A stretch of DNA of 64,000 nucleotides, taken from Trema orientale. Its lineage: Eukaryota > Streptophyta > Magnoliopsida > Rosales > Cannabaceae. The stretch is taken from the NCBI GenBank assembly GCA_002914845.1, contig JXTC01000745.1:1-64000 (forward strand). Reading direction: 5' to 3'. Below, one piece after another: positions 10,492 through 21,557 of the stretch (its first letter is position 1; every line of letters starts with the position of its first letter). The translations under genes were made by a program, and so were the position numbers. The notes beneath the pieces are model-generated. The model was not told the origin of the DNA, searched no databases, and saw only the letters and a program-made list of their open reading frames with translations.

Positions 10492-12354
10492 TTCTGTAAA
10501 GGGAAATTAGGGTAATTAGGAGTGTTTTGACTTTACTTTGCATTTTTAGGAGTTTTTTTCAGAATTTCTTTTTTAGGAGCAAAAAATTACATTTCTAACA
10601 GTTTTTGGAGAGAGAAAAAATACGTATTCCGAAAATGCCTTTATGTGATACCAAATTGTGTGACCACCTGTCACAATTTTTTGAAAGCTTGTCATCTCAA
10701 TTTTTTTAAGGAATTTTTTTCAGAATAAGAAATTTTGTTTTCTACTATTACTAACTTCGAAGTAGTCATAATTTGTGACTCATGGTCACAATTTTAGGAC
10801 TTAAGGTCACAATATGTTTAACTTTATTACGGACATTGTGAGATTTTGTTATTGTAATTTGTACAATCTTGACATACTATCATGATTTGTGACTCATAGT
10901 AATAAAATTTGTACCAACATTACAAAAGGAAGATAAGTATCCTTTCATATTGGCCAACAATAACGTAGTAATATTTGTCTAATACAATTCTAATTTATAA
11001 GAAAAACCATGACATTTTCTTTATTAATAGTCAATATATGTGAGACTAACAATCACATAATTCATGACAGTCATAATTTTTGTGCCAAGTAACCCTGATT
11101 TGTGACTACTGGTCATAAATTTTGTGTCTCTCTTACAAAAGTAAAATAAGCATTCACATTGGATAACAAATTCAATAGTTATATATATATATACACACAT
11201 GTATGTGTGTGTGATACCAATATACATAATTCATGACAGTCATAATTTTGTGCAACGAAACCTGATTTGTGACTGCTAGTCACAATATTTGTGTCTGTCT
11301 TACAAACATTAGCACAATTTGTGACGATCCAACACACATAAAATTGTCATTGTCGCAAATCAGTCTAACATACATACAAATCGGTCCTAAAATTCATTTG
11401 TAGTAAAAAATACAGTCCAAAATCATTCCAAAAACACACAAAATTACATCTTCCTCTTGATCTCCGTCATCCTTCGACACAATTTGTGACGATCCATCAC
11501 ACAAAAACCTGTCATTATCACAATTCAATCCAACACACACAAAAATCAGTCCCAAAATCCATTTATAGTCACAAATTCGGTACAAAATCATTCAAAAAAC
11601 ACACAACATACTAAAATATTCAATTCTTAACACAAACATGGGCCATCAACGAGTAACAACTTCATTCGGGCAATTCATCAAACACATAGAAGTCATTACA
11701 AAATTACAAAGTGAAAAAAACTTCATTCAGGCAATTTATCAAGCAAAGGGTAGGCAAAGTATAATAAAGAGTTAAAAAACAGTAGAAAAAAGGTAGGCAA
11801 ACCTGTCATCCTCCGAAACTTGCACTAGAACACCATGGCATCCTTGCCCCGAAGCTTGCACCACCACGACGAAGTTGACGACGACGAGCTGTACTGCTTT
11901 GCGAGGAGGTTATTGATGGGCATATAGATCTCCTTGAAATCGTAGATGTGGGGGTTATCATGGAGAGACTCACGGAGGTTGGGGAGCAATGTGTGGCTCG
12001 AGATGGAGGTGTTGGTAGAGAGCTTGTAGAAGGAGCCGAAGATGTACGCGGTACTGCTCGAGCTGGTAGTCGAAGTCGAGGCTCGAAGGCGGCGAAGGTT
12101 GACAGTTCCTCTCCCATTCTCCTCTAGGTTTCAATTCTTTTTTTTGGGGGTGGGGTCTGTGGGAGTTTTCGTGAAAGAGAGCCAAAATGAAAGAAAAAAA
12201 CCCCTCACAAAACCAACAATTGATATTAAAAACTGAGGGTATTTTGGACTTTTGACTGGATGAGGACTCTTAGAAATGAAATTTTCAAAAAGACTCTTAA
12301 AACTGTAAAATGAAGTCAAAACACTCCTAGTTACCCTAATTTCCCTTCTGTAAA
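10492..12354. mobile_element. Pack-MULE-like element with perfect 9-bp target duplication
   Basis: The element spans 10501-12345 (1,845 bp). Its ends are inverted repeats of about 80 bp: the left end begins GGGAAATTAGGGTAATTAGG and the right end, reversed, GGGAAATTAGGGTAACTAGG. TTCTGTAAA flanks both sides exactly (10492-10500 and 12346-12354), as expected of Mutator-like transposition. The left half holds many short palindromes built on TTGTGAC...GTCACAA. The right half holds GC-rich sequence resembling part of a LysM receptor-like kinase gene. No transposase is encoded, so it is non-autonomous. Confidence 0.
11806..12115 (-). pseudogene. Captured fragment of a LysM receptor-like kinase 3-type gene inside the MULE
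   Basis: One minus-strand frame reads a Ser/Thr-rich stretch, then SLHDNPHIYDFKEIYMP, LLAKQYSSSSST, WWCKLRGKDAMVF, a TAG stop, then CKFRR. From memory this follows the region between the LysM ectodomain and the kinase domain of plant 'LysM domain receptor-like kinase 3' proteins, where RESL-ENPHIYEF, NNFLAKRYSSSSS and LRGKDA-IFQRKFRR occur. In that comparison the stop replaces a Gln. No kinase catalytic motif is present and the piece is only about 100 codons. It is markedly richer in GC than its surroundings, which fits capture of a coding exon. Not expected to give a working receptor. The family call rests on remembered motifs. Confidence 0.
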
Positions 12355-12640
12355 AGAGACTTTAGCTAGTCTAAGCATCAGATTCAAAATGTCCGAGTCC
12401 ACAAATTATTATTTAAAAAAAAAAAAACATAACATATCGTGAGTCTTGAAACCATTAAGATAATCATATTCAAATATCACTCACCATATGATCGTACTTG
12501 GAGTCTGACCTCTTGTTCGAAAAAGGAAAAAGAAAAATATGTTTCAATAGTACACGTTCAAACAAAGATCTTTGGAGCTGGTAGTCGGAATCTTCATATG
12601 GATCTGTCTAACATAGGAGCCCATTTTTTCACTATTACAT

Positions 12641-12738
12641 GAGAGAGTTTTTTCATAGCCATGCGATTCCAGTTTGATACTCAGTATTTGAGAGAGTTTT
12701 TTTATAGCCATGCGATTCTAGTTTGATACTCAGGATTA
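12641..12738 (+). repeat. Two-copy tandem repeat, ~49-bp unit
   Basis: Each unit reads gagagagttttttcatagcc, then atgcgattc-agtttgatactca. The copies differ by a few bases. Confidence 0.
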
Positions 12739-12962
12739 CACGTTGTCCCACCCGGTTTTATACACTGTGCTAGACGTCTAGAAAAATTAATATGAATCCT
12801 CGTCTTGATTTTCAAATCGAGTACATGAGCCTCTCTATCTTCTTTTTATTTTTTCTTCTAAAATTTGTTAATTGTTTTTTTTTAAATAAGAAAACCGAAA
12901 GGCACTTACAATTTGCCATAGATGATTAAAGAGGGACTTGACTCTTGAACGAAAAAAGTTTA

Positions 12963-12963
<1 letters not shown>

Positions 12964-13001
<38 letters not shown>

Positions 13002-13008
13002 GAGGGAC

Positions 13009-13056
<48 letters not shown>
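12964..13056 (+). repeat. (TAA)n microsatellite, interrupted
   Basis: About 30 TAA units split once by AGAGGGACT. The same AAAGAGGGACT string occurs just upstream near 12930, which suggests replication slippage. Confidence 0.
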
Positions 13057-13057
<1 letters not shown>

Positions 13058-13297
13058 TGATCAATGTTCATTCAAGAAAGATATATTAAGCTAAGTTTAA
13101 GCAATTTTTTTTTTTTTTGAAAAAGAACTATTGTAGTCAGAATAAAAGAGGGCAAAAGAATAGAAGAAGAGATCTGGAATTTTTAACGGAAGGAAATTAC
13201 AAAAAGAGAAAAGAAATCCAGAGTCGGAAAATTAGTTCTCGAACCAGTAGAGATCTTGCAGCCATCATGACGTATCTTCAAGGGCAGCGATGCCAGG

Positions 13298-14824
13298 TGT
13301 AACGTGCCGCGGGAAGACTCGTCCTTGATAAGAGTGAGCCTACGAAACTAGCCATGTGGTTTTGCCCATGGGAGTTTGCTTACGGTCACTTACATGGAGT
13401 TTCGGGACATAGTGGGAATTTTCAGCATTGTTCGGGACATAGTTGGAATTTCGTAACTTGTTCATCTTACATCCGATAATTTTTCCGGTCATGGGGATAT
13501 GATCTCCTCAATGAGAGGATCACAGATACCATGTGGTTTTGCCCATGGGAGTTTGCCTACGGTCACTTACATGGAGTTTCGGGACATAGTTGGAATTTCG
13601 TAACTTGTTCGTCTTACATCCAATAATTTTTCCGGTCATGGGGACACTATCTCCTCAATGAGAGGATCACAGATATGCGATCGTTGCGTTGATATCCTGA
13701 AAAAAAGTATTTATTAGGCCATATGCTTTCTAGGCGAAAATCATATTTCCTTGGGAAATATGGCCAAAAGCTCAAAATGCTCTTTAGGAGGGTGCATGGT
13801 GTTGGCTCTCCACCACCTCCGGCCACGGTGGGCACCGATGGCTAAGTGAGCTACCTACTAGCACACGGAGAGCGCTTGTAGGGGCGGGCACTAGGGAACC
13901 ACGAGGGGACCCTTGGTGTCTCCACGAGTAGGAGAGACTCGTGGACAGTACCGGTCACCCGGTATTGCGCATAGTCTCTACACCGGAGGTTCAGTGGTGC
14001 GTTCGACTTGCGGCACGCTATGCCGTAAGCACGGTTCATGGACTGAGCTTCCTAAAGGATGCATGGGGCTCCTAGACCATGTATGCCTCAACATGAGATG
14101 GTCACAAGAAGGCCACTCATGGGGAGACCGAGGATGCATGGTGAGCCAAGACCATCCATGCCTCAACACAAGTTGGTCTCAGGTAAGCCACTTGTGGAGG
14201 GAGACTATTAGAGGATGGGTGGTATGCCAAGACCACGCATGCCTCAACGCGTGTTGGTCATAAGTAGACCTCACGTGGGCCTCGGCAATAAGTGAAAAAC
14301 TGGTGAGTGGCGTGATGCTCCCACACGAGAAGGTTGCACACAAGGCTGCGAGCTGCAAGGGAATTATAGGCACTTGCCAGCACTCCAGTGGGCTTGTAGC
14401 CATGATGATTGGCCTATGGGCATGAGAACACCCTTAGTGCCACGGGAGTTATCCGAGAGGTATTGGTGGGGCTTTGTTAGAAGAGACGGAGTGCCGACTT
14501 GGTCTCGGCACCTAGTGACACATGACACCAAGGTGGGAACACCCTTGGGCGAGAGGGCATGTGGCGTGAACCTCGATAGCACGTTAGGAACCTATGAATG
14601 GGGCGAGTGGCTCGGCGAAGGCCGTGCCACATGGAAGCCATCATAGTTGCTTGCGAGCAAGACTCGGCGAGAGTCGTTCTTATAGGCGTGTGGCTTGGAA
14701 CATGCACACCTTAAGGTGCGAAAAAGTGACCCATGGTACACGGATAGGTGGAATGCTGACGGGGACTTGCGAAGTCTCGGTGCCGCACGGTCATTATCGA
14801 CATTAAAAATCCTGGACCGTGACA
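13298..14824 (+). mobile_element. Probable solo LTR of a Gypsy-type retrotransposon, GC-rich
   Basis: A 1.5-kb block that is clearly richer in GC than its flanks. It begins TGTAACGTGCCG and ends CCGTGACA, so the ends are near-inverted TG...CA termini like many plant Gypsy LTRs. Inside are a tandem duplication of about 177 bp (from 13352 and 13529) and three degenerate repeats of 75-80 bp between about 14060 and 14265. The flanks CCAGG and CTGGG are a poor 5-bp match, so the boundaries are provisional. Open frames here look incidental. Confidence 0.
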
Positions 14825-15486
14825 CTGGGCACGGGACTTCGAAGGTTCTGACCAATCTTCCACATATTCTACAGTGTTGGAGCACTGGAGTTGTGTATTC
14901 AACAAAATCGACAATCAGTCCGGGTATATAATAGAGCTGATAACCAGTTTAATATTAGCCTATAACTAGCCGGCAACAAAATCGGTAACACATCTGGATA
15001 TTTTCGGTTATCTTGGTCTACCTCTACATCTTCTAGAAGAAGAAGATAAAATAAATAAATAAGCAAATAAATAAGCAAAATAAAAGAAATAAAAGCAAAA
15101 GGCAAATAGTAACCTACACTCAGTCTTAAAAACAACCTTCTCTGAGTGGACTCGAAGTGAGTTTGTAACTAATGAGAAAGCACTATTTTTTCTCTCATCA
15201 TGGAAGAAAAAATAGAGGTCCTATTCTAGATTTTTCCCATATTTTTACCCATTAAACAAAGTTTTTCGATTCAGAATTTATGCCAAAAGCCAAATGAACT
15301 GTAGTATGAGATCACATGACTTGACTCCAGTACTGCAAGAGAGCAAGAGTAGGGTATTAATTTATTTTATTTTTTGTCCTGCTATCTGTGTAAATTAAAC
15401 GAAATTGCTTATATAATTATATCCATTTGACTCGGCTTTTGAACTAACGTGGCCACTAAAGGGGCATGAGTATAAGTAAGAATAAT
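14825..15486. other. AT-rich intergenic DNA
   Basis: No gene or clear element seen. Confidence 0.
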
Positions 15487-15640
15487 GCTAATTATTTTAA
15501 AATTTGTAGTAAATTTTAATACCAACACATGTACCACATGAGTTGGTACTATTTAATTAATGAATGTAATTAATTTATTTATACTAAGTTATAATATACT
15601 AATTAAATAATAACAACTCATGTATTACATGTTTTAGTTT

Positions 15641-18600
15641 TAAAAATTTGGATAAATATCATCTGGGGTCTCCATCCTTTCCTCAGTGTATCATTTAGGT
15701 CTTATTCTTTTTTCTATAGCATTTAACTCCCCAATCTATCTATTTTGTATCAATTAGATCCTTTTTAACCACTTCCGTTAAGAATGCTGTCAAATTTCAC
15801 GTGTAGAGCATGTGTTACATCTGGGCAAGGGTATTAGATGTAATTTGAAACAAAAGAACCTAATTCTTCTTTCTGCAAACTTTGCATTTCCTCTGCAAAT
15901 TCTCACTGCTAAGACATTAATATAACAGAATTGAGAAATTAGAATATCTCATCCAATTTTCACTCGCATTTCAGTATAAATCCCCACTAACCGAAACCTT
16001 CAACATAAATCTCCAAAAACAGAGAAAATCATAATCGGTAATAACACCTAAGCTTCTACATATATGGTACCCGAACAATCTTACAAGCACTGAAATGATA
16101 ATATTAATGCACACTTTCTTCCAAACATGTGCATAACTTTGACGCTATATTTTACCATCTGATGCACATAATCATACATAAACCAATGAACAACATAAGC
16201 ACAACAAAAACCTGAGATTATAATTCTGAGTCTTTAGTACCTAGCTAATAATGGATTAGCAATTTGGGGAAGAAAAATATACACTTAATTCAACTGATCG
16301 AGGGGAACCACATAACGCAAAAATCCCCAATATGATAATCTTTCTATTTCTCTTTTTTTTTTCAAAAAATATATTTGAAATATCCAAAACGATAAATCTT
16401 TGAAAGTAAGCCACCAAGACCAACCTGGGAAAAATGAAATCTATTGAATTGCATAAACCAAAAATACAATAGAGGAATTAAAGACGGAAATTTGTTTGGG
16501 TTTGAAAATAAAAAATAATATAATTAACCAACCTCAGAATCCCATAAATAAATGAAATCAAATATAACCCAAGAACGAAAAAGAAAATCCCAAACCAAGT
16601 TTTCTGGTAAAAACGAGAACAAAACGAAATTTTATATTTTATATTTTGATGGAAAACCCAAACTCGTACAACAAATCCCTTGAGAAATCCAAGTGGTAGG
16701 GGATTAAGAGCATATAAGGTGACATCTTTCATTGCCCATGGCAGTTGTCGTGCCAACTGTTAGGGAATATACCCTAAAGTTTATTTATTGAATTAAATAT
16801 TTAAAAGTATTTTTTTATTAAGAATTTTTTGCATGTATGAATATTATTATTGATATAATTATTTGTTATCATAAATGTTCTAAGATTATTTATGTAACTA
16901 TTATTCAGTATATAAAGTATTTATACGTGAGGATTGAATAAATGGATAATTGTCAGTATATAAAGTATTTATACGCGAGGATTGAATAAATTGGCAATAG
17001 GCTAAAACGGTCCATAATGATTAATTATAGTTATGAACTATAATTAAATTAAACATTATTAGTACGGTCCATCAAACATTCTTATTCGGATTATTTAATG
17101 TAAGATATTAAAGGATGAAGGTACTTTATATAATACGATTATACAGGACCGGATCAGACAGATTTTGAAATCACTAATAAATTTCATGACACAAATAGAG
17201 AGTTCAAAATCCATCATTAAGATGATCATATATATAGAATAATCTTAATCTTAATTTATTAATAAACTCTTTTTTGCGACATTTTATTTTTTAATTTAAT
17301 TGGTAAAAGTTTCAAATTCAACCCTTATATTTTGAAAACACAATGAAACAAATAGCTGGGAATATTAATATACAAATATGGAATACATTCCTTTTCTTTT
17401 TGAAAATCAGAAAAATAGTTCTCTTGAATAATTGATTCAGGAATCGAAAGATAGAGTGCTCAAATTTATGAGATAGTCACAAATTAATTGTTCATTAGAG
17501 AATCAAATAGAATTCATAGACTAAGATGTAATTAGAGAGGTAAAAGAATTATCTAGCTCTAATTATGAACTATTTATGGAGGATTAATCTAAATGCATTG
17601 ATTAGATCAATGGATGATTCAACGCTTTTATTTGAATAAATCACACTATAAATTCAAGAGTGCAATTTCAGGTTTATAGTGGAATAACATTGAAATTAAT
17701 AATTTTGATTTACTGATTTAAGAGTTAAATTAATGATCAAATTTATTGGAACTTGAATTATATATCCATAAGTCCTTTCTCTATCATCTTTATACTATAA
17801 GATTTGTGAGATTAATAATTAAATTAATTTATAATTGTTATAATTTAATATAGCACTGTAGTAAAAATTATGACATAATGTAATAGTTAAATTATGTCAT
17901 GATTTATATAATTTACATATAGTAGTTAAATTACCCAAAAATTAATGATTAATTAATTATGAATTAATTAATATTTTTTAATTATTTAATTAATTAAATA
18001 TTTATTTTTATTTATATATGTAAAGTGAAAGTTAAGTTTTCCCACTACTATTATCACTTCATATTTTAATCATTTAATTAAATGAATTTAAAAACAAGTA
18101 ATAAATTAAATGTGATTTAATTTATTAGTGAGGTAATTTAATAATTTTAGTGGGAGTAAAATTTATCTTTGCCCATTAATATTACTATTATAATCATCTT
18201 ATTCAAGATAGATATATGATATGAAAGATGAGAGGATAAAGTGAGTTAGTTCTAGTATTCTGAAAAAAAAAAGAAAAAAAAAACTATCAACTTCTTCTTG
18301 AGAGAAAACCATAGAGAGAATAGAGAAAGAAGTTCACATATTTTTTACTTCTATCTATTTGTAAAAGAGAAAAATTAGTTTCACTCATTCTAACTCTCTA
18401 TTTACTCAAGAGTGAAAAATAGTGCTATTTCAATTCTTGATCAAAGAAGTGCCCACACAATACATACTTGGTGGGGTGATTGGAGAAGAAGATTTTTGGT
18501 GTCAAAAGGAAAGCTTAAGCATTAAGTCTTCAAGGGTAATTATATTTTTCTCTTTCTCTTAATTTATCAAAAATCAATATATAACCTTAAATATCCTAAA

Positions 18601-19046
18601 ATGATTTAAGAATTTTTTTTAAATTTCAGTGTTCCATTGCTTCAGCATATGTGAAAATTATTTCCCAAAACCAACACCGACATTTGAGATAGGCTCCTTG
18701 TAGATGCCAAAGGCAAGAGGTCGGAGAAGGCAAGAGGTCGGAGAAGGAAATGTTCGTAAATGGGTAGGTGGAGAAAGTAAAAATTCAGAGAGGATGCCAT
18801 ATCCCATTATAAAGAGCAGAGAATTGGGTTCTTTTGTTCCAAATTACATACTTCTGCCCTGATGCAACACATGCTCTACACATGACATTTGACAGTATTC
18901 TTGATAGAAGTGGTTAAAAAGGATCTAACTAGTACAAAATAAATATATTAGAAAATTAAATGCCACAAAAAAACAAAAGAATAGGAATTTAAGTAATACA
19001 CTGAGAAAAGAAGGAGGAGCCCAAGGGATATTTGCCCTAAAAATTT
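15641..19046. mobile_element. MULE with 217-bp terminal inverted repeats, interrupted by a solo LTR
   Basis: The element spans 15650-19037. 15650-15866 and 18821-19037 are long imperfect inverted repeats sharing, for example, TTAGATCCTTTTTAACCACT and GTAGAGCATGTGTT. TAAAAATTT lies on both sides exactly (15641-15649 and 19038-19046), a 9-bp target duplication. Without the LTR at 16758-18676 the element is about 1.46 kb. Its own interior (15867-16757 and 18677-18820) contains a 17-bp tandem repeat (gcaagaggtcggagaag) and no recognised gene. Confidence 0.
16753..18681 (+). mobile_element. Solo LTR, Copia-like, 1.9 kb
   Basis: 16758-18676 begins TGTTAGGGAATATACCC and ends AACCAACA, i.e. TGTTRG...CAACA inverted ends. 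The flanks CCAAC (16753-16757) and CCGAC (18677-18681) match at 4 of 5, fitting a 5-bp target duplication. Near the 5' end a segment (gtatataaagtatttatacg, then gaggattgaataaat) is tandemly duplicated. No gag-pol interior is present, so this is a solo LTR left by recombination. Confidence 0.
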
Positions 19047-19071
19047 TGAAAATTTTTAATGACTACTCATT

Positions 19072-19960
19072 ACGAGGCACCCAAATCATTCATTATTCCA
19101 AGTCATGCATGTGACGGAAAAGTATATAATAAAGCATTGTTTTCAGAACTATATATCTATATATATATATTTATTGAGAACCATGCATTTCTCATGTCTC
19201 GATAGAATTTTTTTTTTTTGAAAAAAAAAAAGAAAAGTGTGCATAATAATCACTCTTTTTCTTTTTGAACAAAAATAATCGAGCAATTAAGAATATTGGG
19301 AAAAAGGATAGAGAGACGGAGAGAGCCAAGCACCCAAAAACTCGGCGAAATTCTTATTAACATTATTATTGTGTTCCATTAAGAAAGGTCAGTTGTTATA
19401 GTTGGTGTTTGTTCTTTCTATATTCTTATAGGTCTAATATAATACGGAGATCAGTTTTTTTTTCCTTTTCAATTTCGGTATCACATTTTTTTAGAAAAAT
19501 GTCATATTTTAGAATGGTCACCAGTTGTAACACAATCTTTGTTTTTTTGTTCTTTTTTTTTTTGTCTCTTTTTTTGTACTTTTTATTATTTTTTCTATTT
19601 CTGTTATTAGTTAAAATATTTTTCTCTCTCTCATTTTTTTAAAAAAAATTAAATACATTTGGTTACTGGTTACTAGTATTCTGAAAATAGTTATTGGTTA
19701 TTAGTTACTATTTTTAAAATTATCATTTTTCTAAAATTATTTAAAAAAATGATATTTTTCTAAAAAAAAATGCCGTGCAAGAATTGAAAAATAAAAATGA
19801 GCCACTGTATTTTGTAATTTTATTTTTGTTTTGTACGTAAAAATCTTAGAAACCCCTTTATTTAAAGGTTAATCTAGTATTTAGTCCCGTATTATTATTC
19901 AAATTTTATTTTGGTCCTTGAACTTTAAGATTCTTGAGCATTTTACTCTCTAATTCTTGA
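19072..19960. mobile_element. Decayed copy C of the GGTTACTAG MULE MITE and flanking AT-rich DNA
   Basis: From about 19385 to 19857 the sequence carries the family core (ggttactggttactagtatt), palindromic arms (aaaattatcatttttctaaa) and the terminal word ttagaaacccc. The left terminus and target duplication are not recognisable. Low-complexity T-rich sequence occupies 19530-19645. The rest shows nothing. Confidence 0.
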
Positions 19961-20090
19961 GTATTTTCTTTAGATTTTGTAGGGTGTTCATCGTCAACTT
20001 CCGTAGAATGTATCTCATCAGGTACATATTCATTCTCGGTATCAGATTTGCTTGAAAATCAAAACTGAATTCAAAGGATCAAAGACTTTA

Positions 20091-21255
20091 GGCCATCTCC
20101 AATCCATAACACCAAAATAGTGTAACTTTTACACTAAAATGGTGTAATTTTCACGCCATTTCATAGGTTGAACTCCAACCCATTACACCAAAAGTTACAC
20201 TAAAAAGAATATTCCCTTTCTATTCTCTATCTTTTTAGTCCTTCAACAATTAATTTATTTTACAAACTACTACATCTATATATTACTTGACACAATATTG
20301 TAAATTATTGGAAAAAATATTCAAATAAATTAACAATACTAAAAATTAATAAATTACTTTTAATTAACTAAATATTACATTTAATAAAATATTATTGAAA
20401 CTATTAAAGAAGGAAATTGACAACTCACTGAAACTTTGAAGAAAGGGAATGCCGATCGGCACCAAGCCCAAATACTACGAGCTCAAAATGAGGCCAAAAA
20501 ATTGGCCATGAAAGAATTTCGAAAAGAAAATAAAATATTACTCAAAGATTTAAATTCCATAGCCGATCCAAATTTGCGTGAGCATTTTCGAAGTGAACAA
20601 TCAAGAATTTTAGAAAAAAGATCTCAACAATCAAGCCAAGGATCTCAAAGCAGCTCTGGTTCTTTTGGCCAGTTTTTTAACAATTTAGGAGGATCCGGTA
20701 CCGATCTTCCAGAGTACTAAGTTATTGTTTTCGTTTATGTTGATGTTGTTTTAGTTTCTTGCTGTAGTTCTTGTTTTTATTGTTTTAGTTTATGCCTTAT
20801 TTGCTAAAATATTGTTTGAAACTTAGTTATGTTGTTATTGTTTTATTTTATGTTGTATTTGCTAAATTGTTGTTAGAATTTTAGTTTATATTGGTATTTA
20901 ATGTTAATTTTTCGCATATTATGAAGTTTTTAGATCATTGATTTTAATAAGCAATTATATTTTAATATTTATTAATACTTATATCATTTAGTCAAATTAA
21001 ATTAATTATGAAATAAATTAAATCTTTATAGATAAAAAAAGTTAATAAAAAAAGAATATATTGGGAATAAATTTGTAGAAAATTATAAAAATAGGGCTAC
21101 TGGGAAAATAAAAAAAATTGAATAGTATTACACTAAATTTAGTGTAATGAATAGTATTACACTAAATTTAGTGTCAAAAATGGTGTTGCATTGGAGAGGG
21201 TTTTTAACACCAAAATGGTGTTTTGCACCAAATTGGTACGAGGTTGGAGATGCCC
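20091..21255 (+). mobile_element. Non-autonomous PIF/Harbinger element
   Basis: The terminal inverted repeats GGCCATCTCCAA and (reversed right end) GGGCATCTCCAA match at 11 of 12, typical of plant PIF/Harbinger. The flanks read TTA on the left and (C)TAA on the right, fitting the 3-bp TWA target of this superfamily. Subterminal motifs (acaccaaaatggtgt) occur at both ends. The element carries a remnant of ORF1 but no DDE transposase frame. Confidence 0.
20430..20720 (+). pseudogene. C-terminal remnant of Harbinger ORF1 (Myb/NAM-associated type)
   Basis: A frame of about 95 codons with no proper ATG reads KEFRKENKILLKDLNSIADP, then EHFRSEQSRILEKR, a Ser/Gln-rich stretch and a final GGSGTDLPEY before the stop. 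This is the usual C-terminus of the ORF1 protein of plant PIF/Harbinger transposons, which accompanies the transposase. The N-terminal Myb-like part is absent, so it is a truncated relic. Confidence 0.
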
Positions 21256-21557
21256 TAATAAAGACTACTTGCCTAGCTGTAACTTGTAATTGATTTTACG
21301 TTAGTAGGCTCGTGGGAAATGCCGTGAGTGCATCTTTTAAGTGTCTCTCAACAGCTCTTAAGGAGCGGAATTCATTTCCGGTCTCCGGCTCAATATAAAA
21401 CTGCATATATAAACTAAATGATGTAAAACACACTAGCTTCTGACGGTTAATATGCTTACAAATGAAATAACATTAGCCATTAGGAAACAATGAATTGCTA
21501 GCATTCACTGACAATTTAGTTTCAACATGTACATGCATCCGTATATCTAATGTATAG

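Larger units (their letters stand above)
12355..13297. other. Intergenic DNA with simple and tandem repeats
   Basis: Contains a two-copy tandem repeat of about 49 bp at 12641-12738 (GAGAGAGTTTTTT-ATAGCCATGCGATTC) and a long TAA microsatellite at 12964-13056. No gene recognised. Confidence 0.
15487..19071. mobile_element. AT-rich MITE split by a MULE (outer layer of a three-level nest)
   Basis: 15487-15649 (AATAATGCTAATTATTTTAA...) resembles the MITE copies at 50024-50205 and 50626-50793. Its missing end continues after the MULE at 19047-19071 (gaaaatttttaatgactact). The MULE at 15650-19037 therefore inserted near one end of this MITE and duplicated TAAAAATTT. Target duplication of the MITE itself not determined. 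Confidence 0.
19961..21557 (-). pseudogene. Partial duplicate of the MBD7-like gene (exons 6-7 region), split by a Harbinger element
   Basis: 19961-20090 and 21256-21557 match 1110-1572 of the MBD gene closely, covering most of exon 7, intron 6, exon 6 and part of intron 5. Compared with the source, the copy has lost about 11 bases at the exon 7 acceptor (the tttcag is gone) and about 25 bases in exon 6, so it cannot encode the protein. The copy starts and ends abruptly at non-homologous sequence. The element at 20091-21255 lies in its middle. Confidence 0.

Noticed and set aside
12868..13071. Poly-Leu/poly-Tyr frame
   Set aside because: It is a translation of the TAA microsatellite.
13913..14263. 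116-codon plus-strand frame with repeated DH-CLN motifs as a gene
   Set aside because: It lies inside an LTR-like block, uses a non-ATG or chance start, and other frames are equally open because of GC richness.
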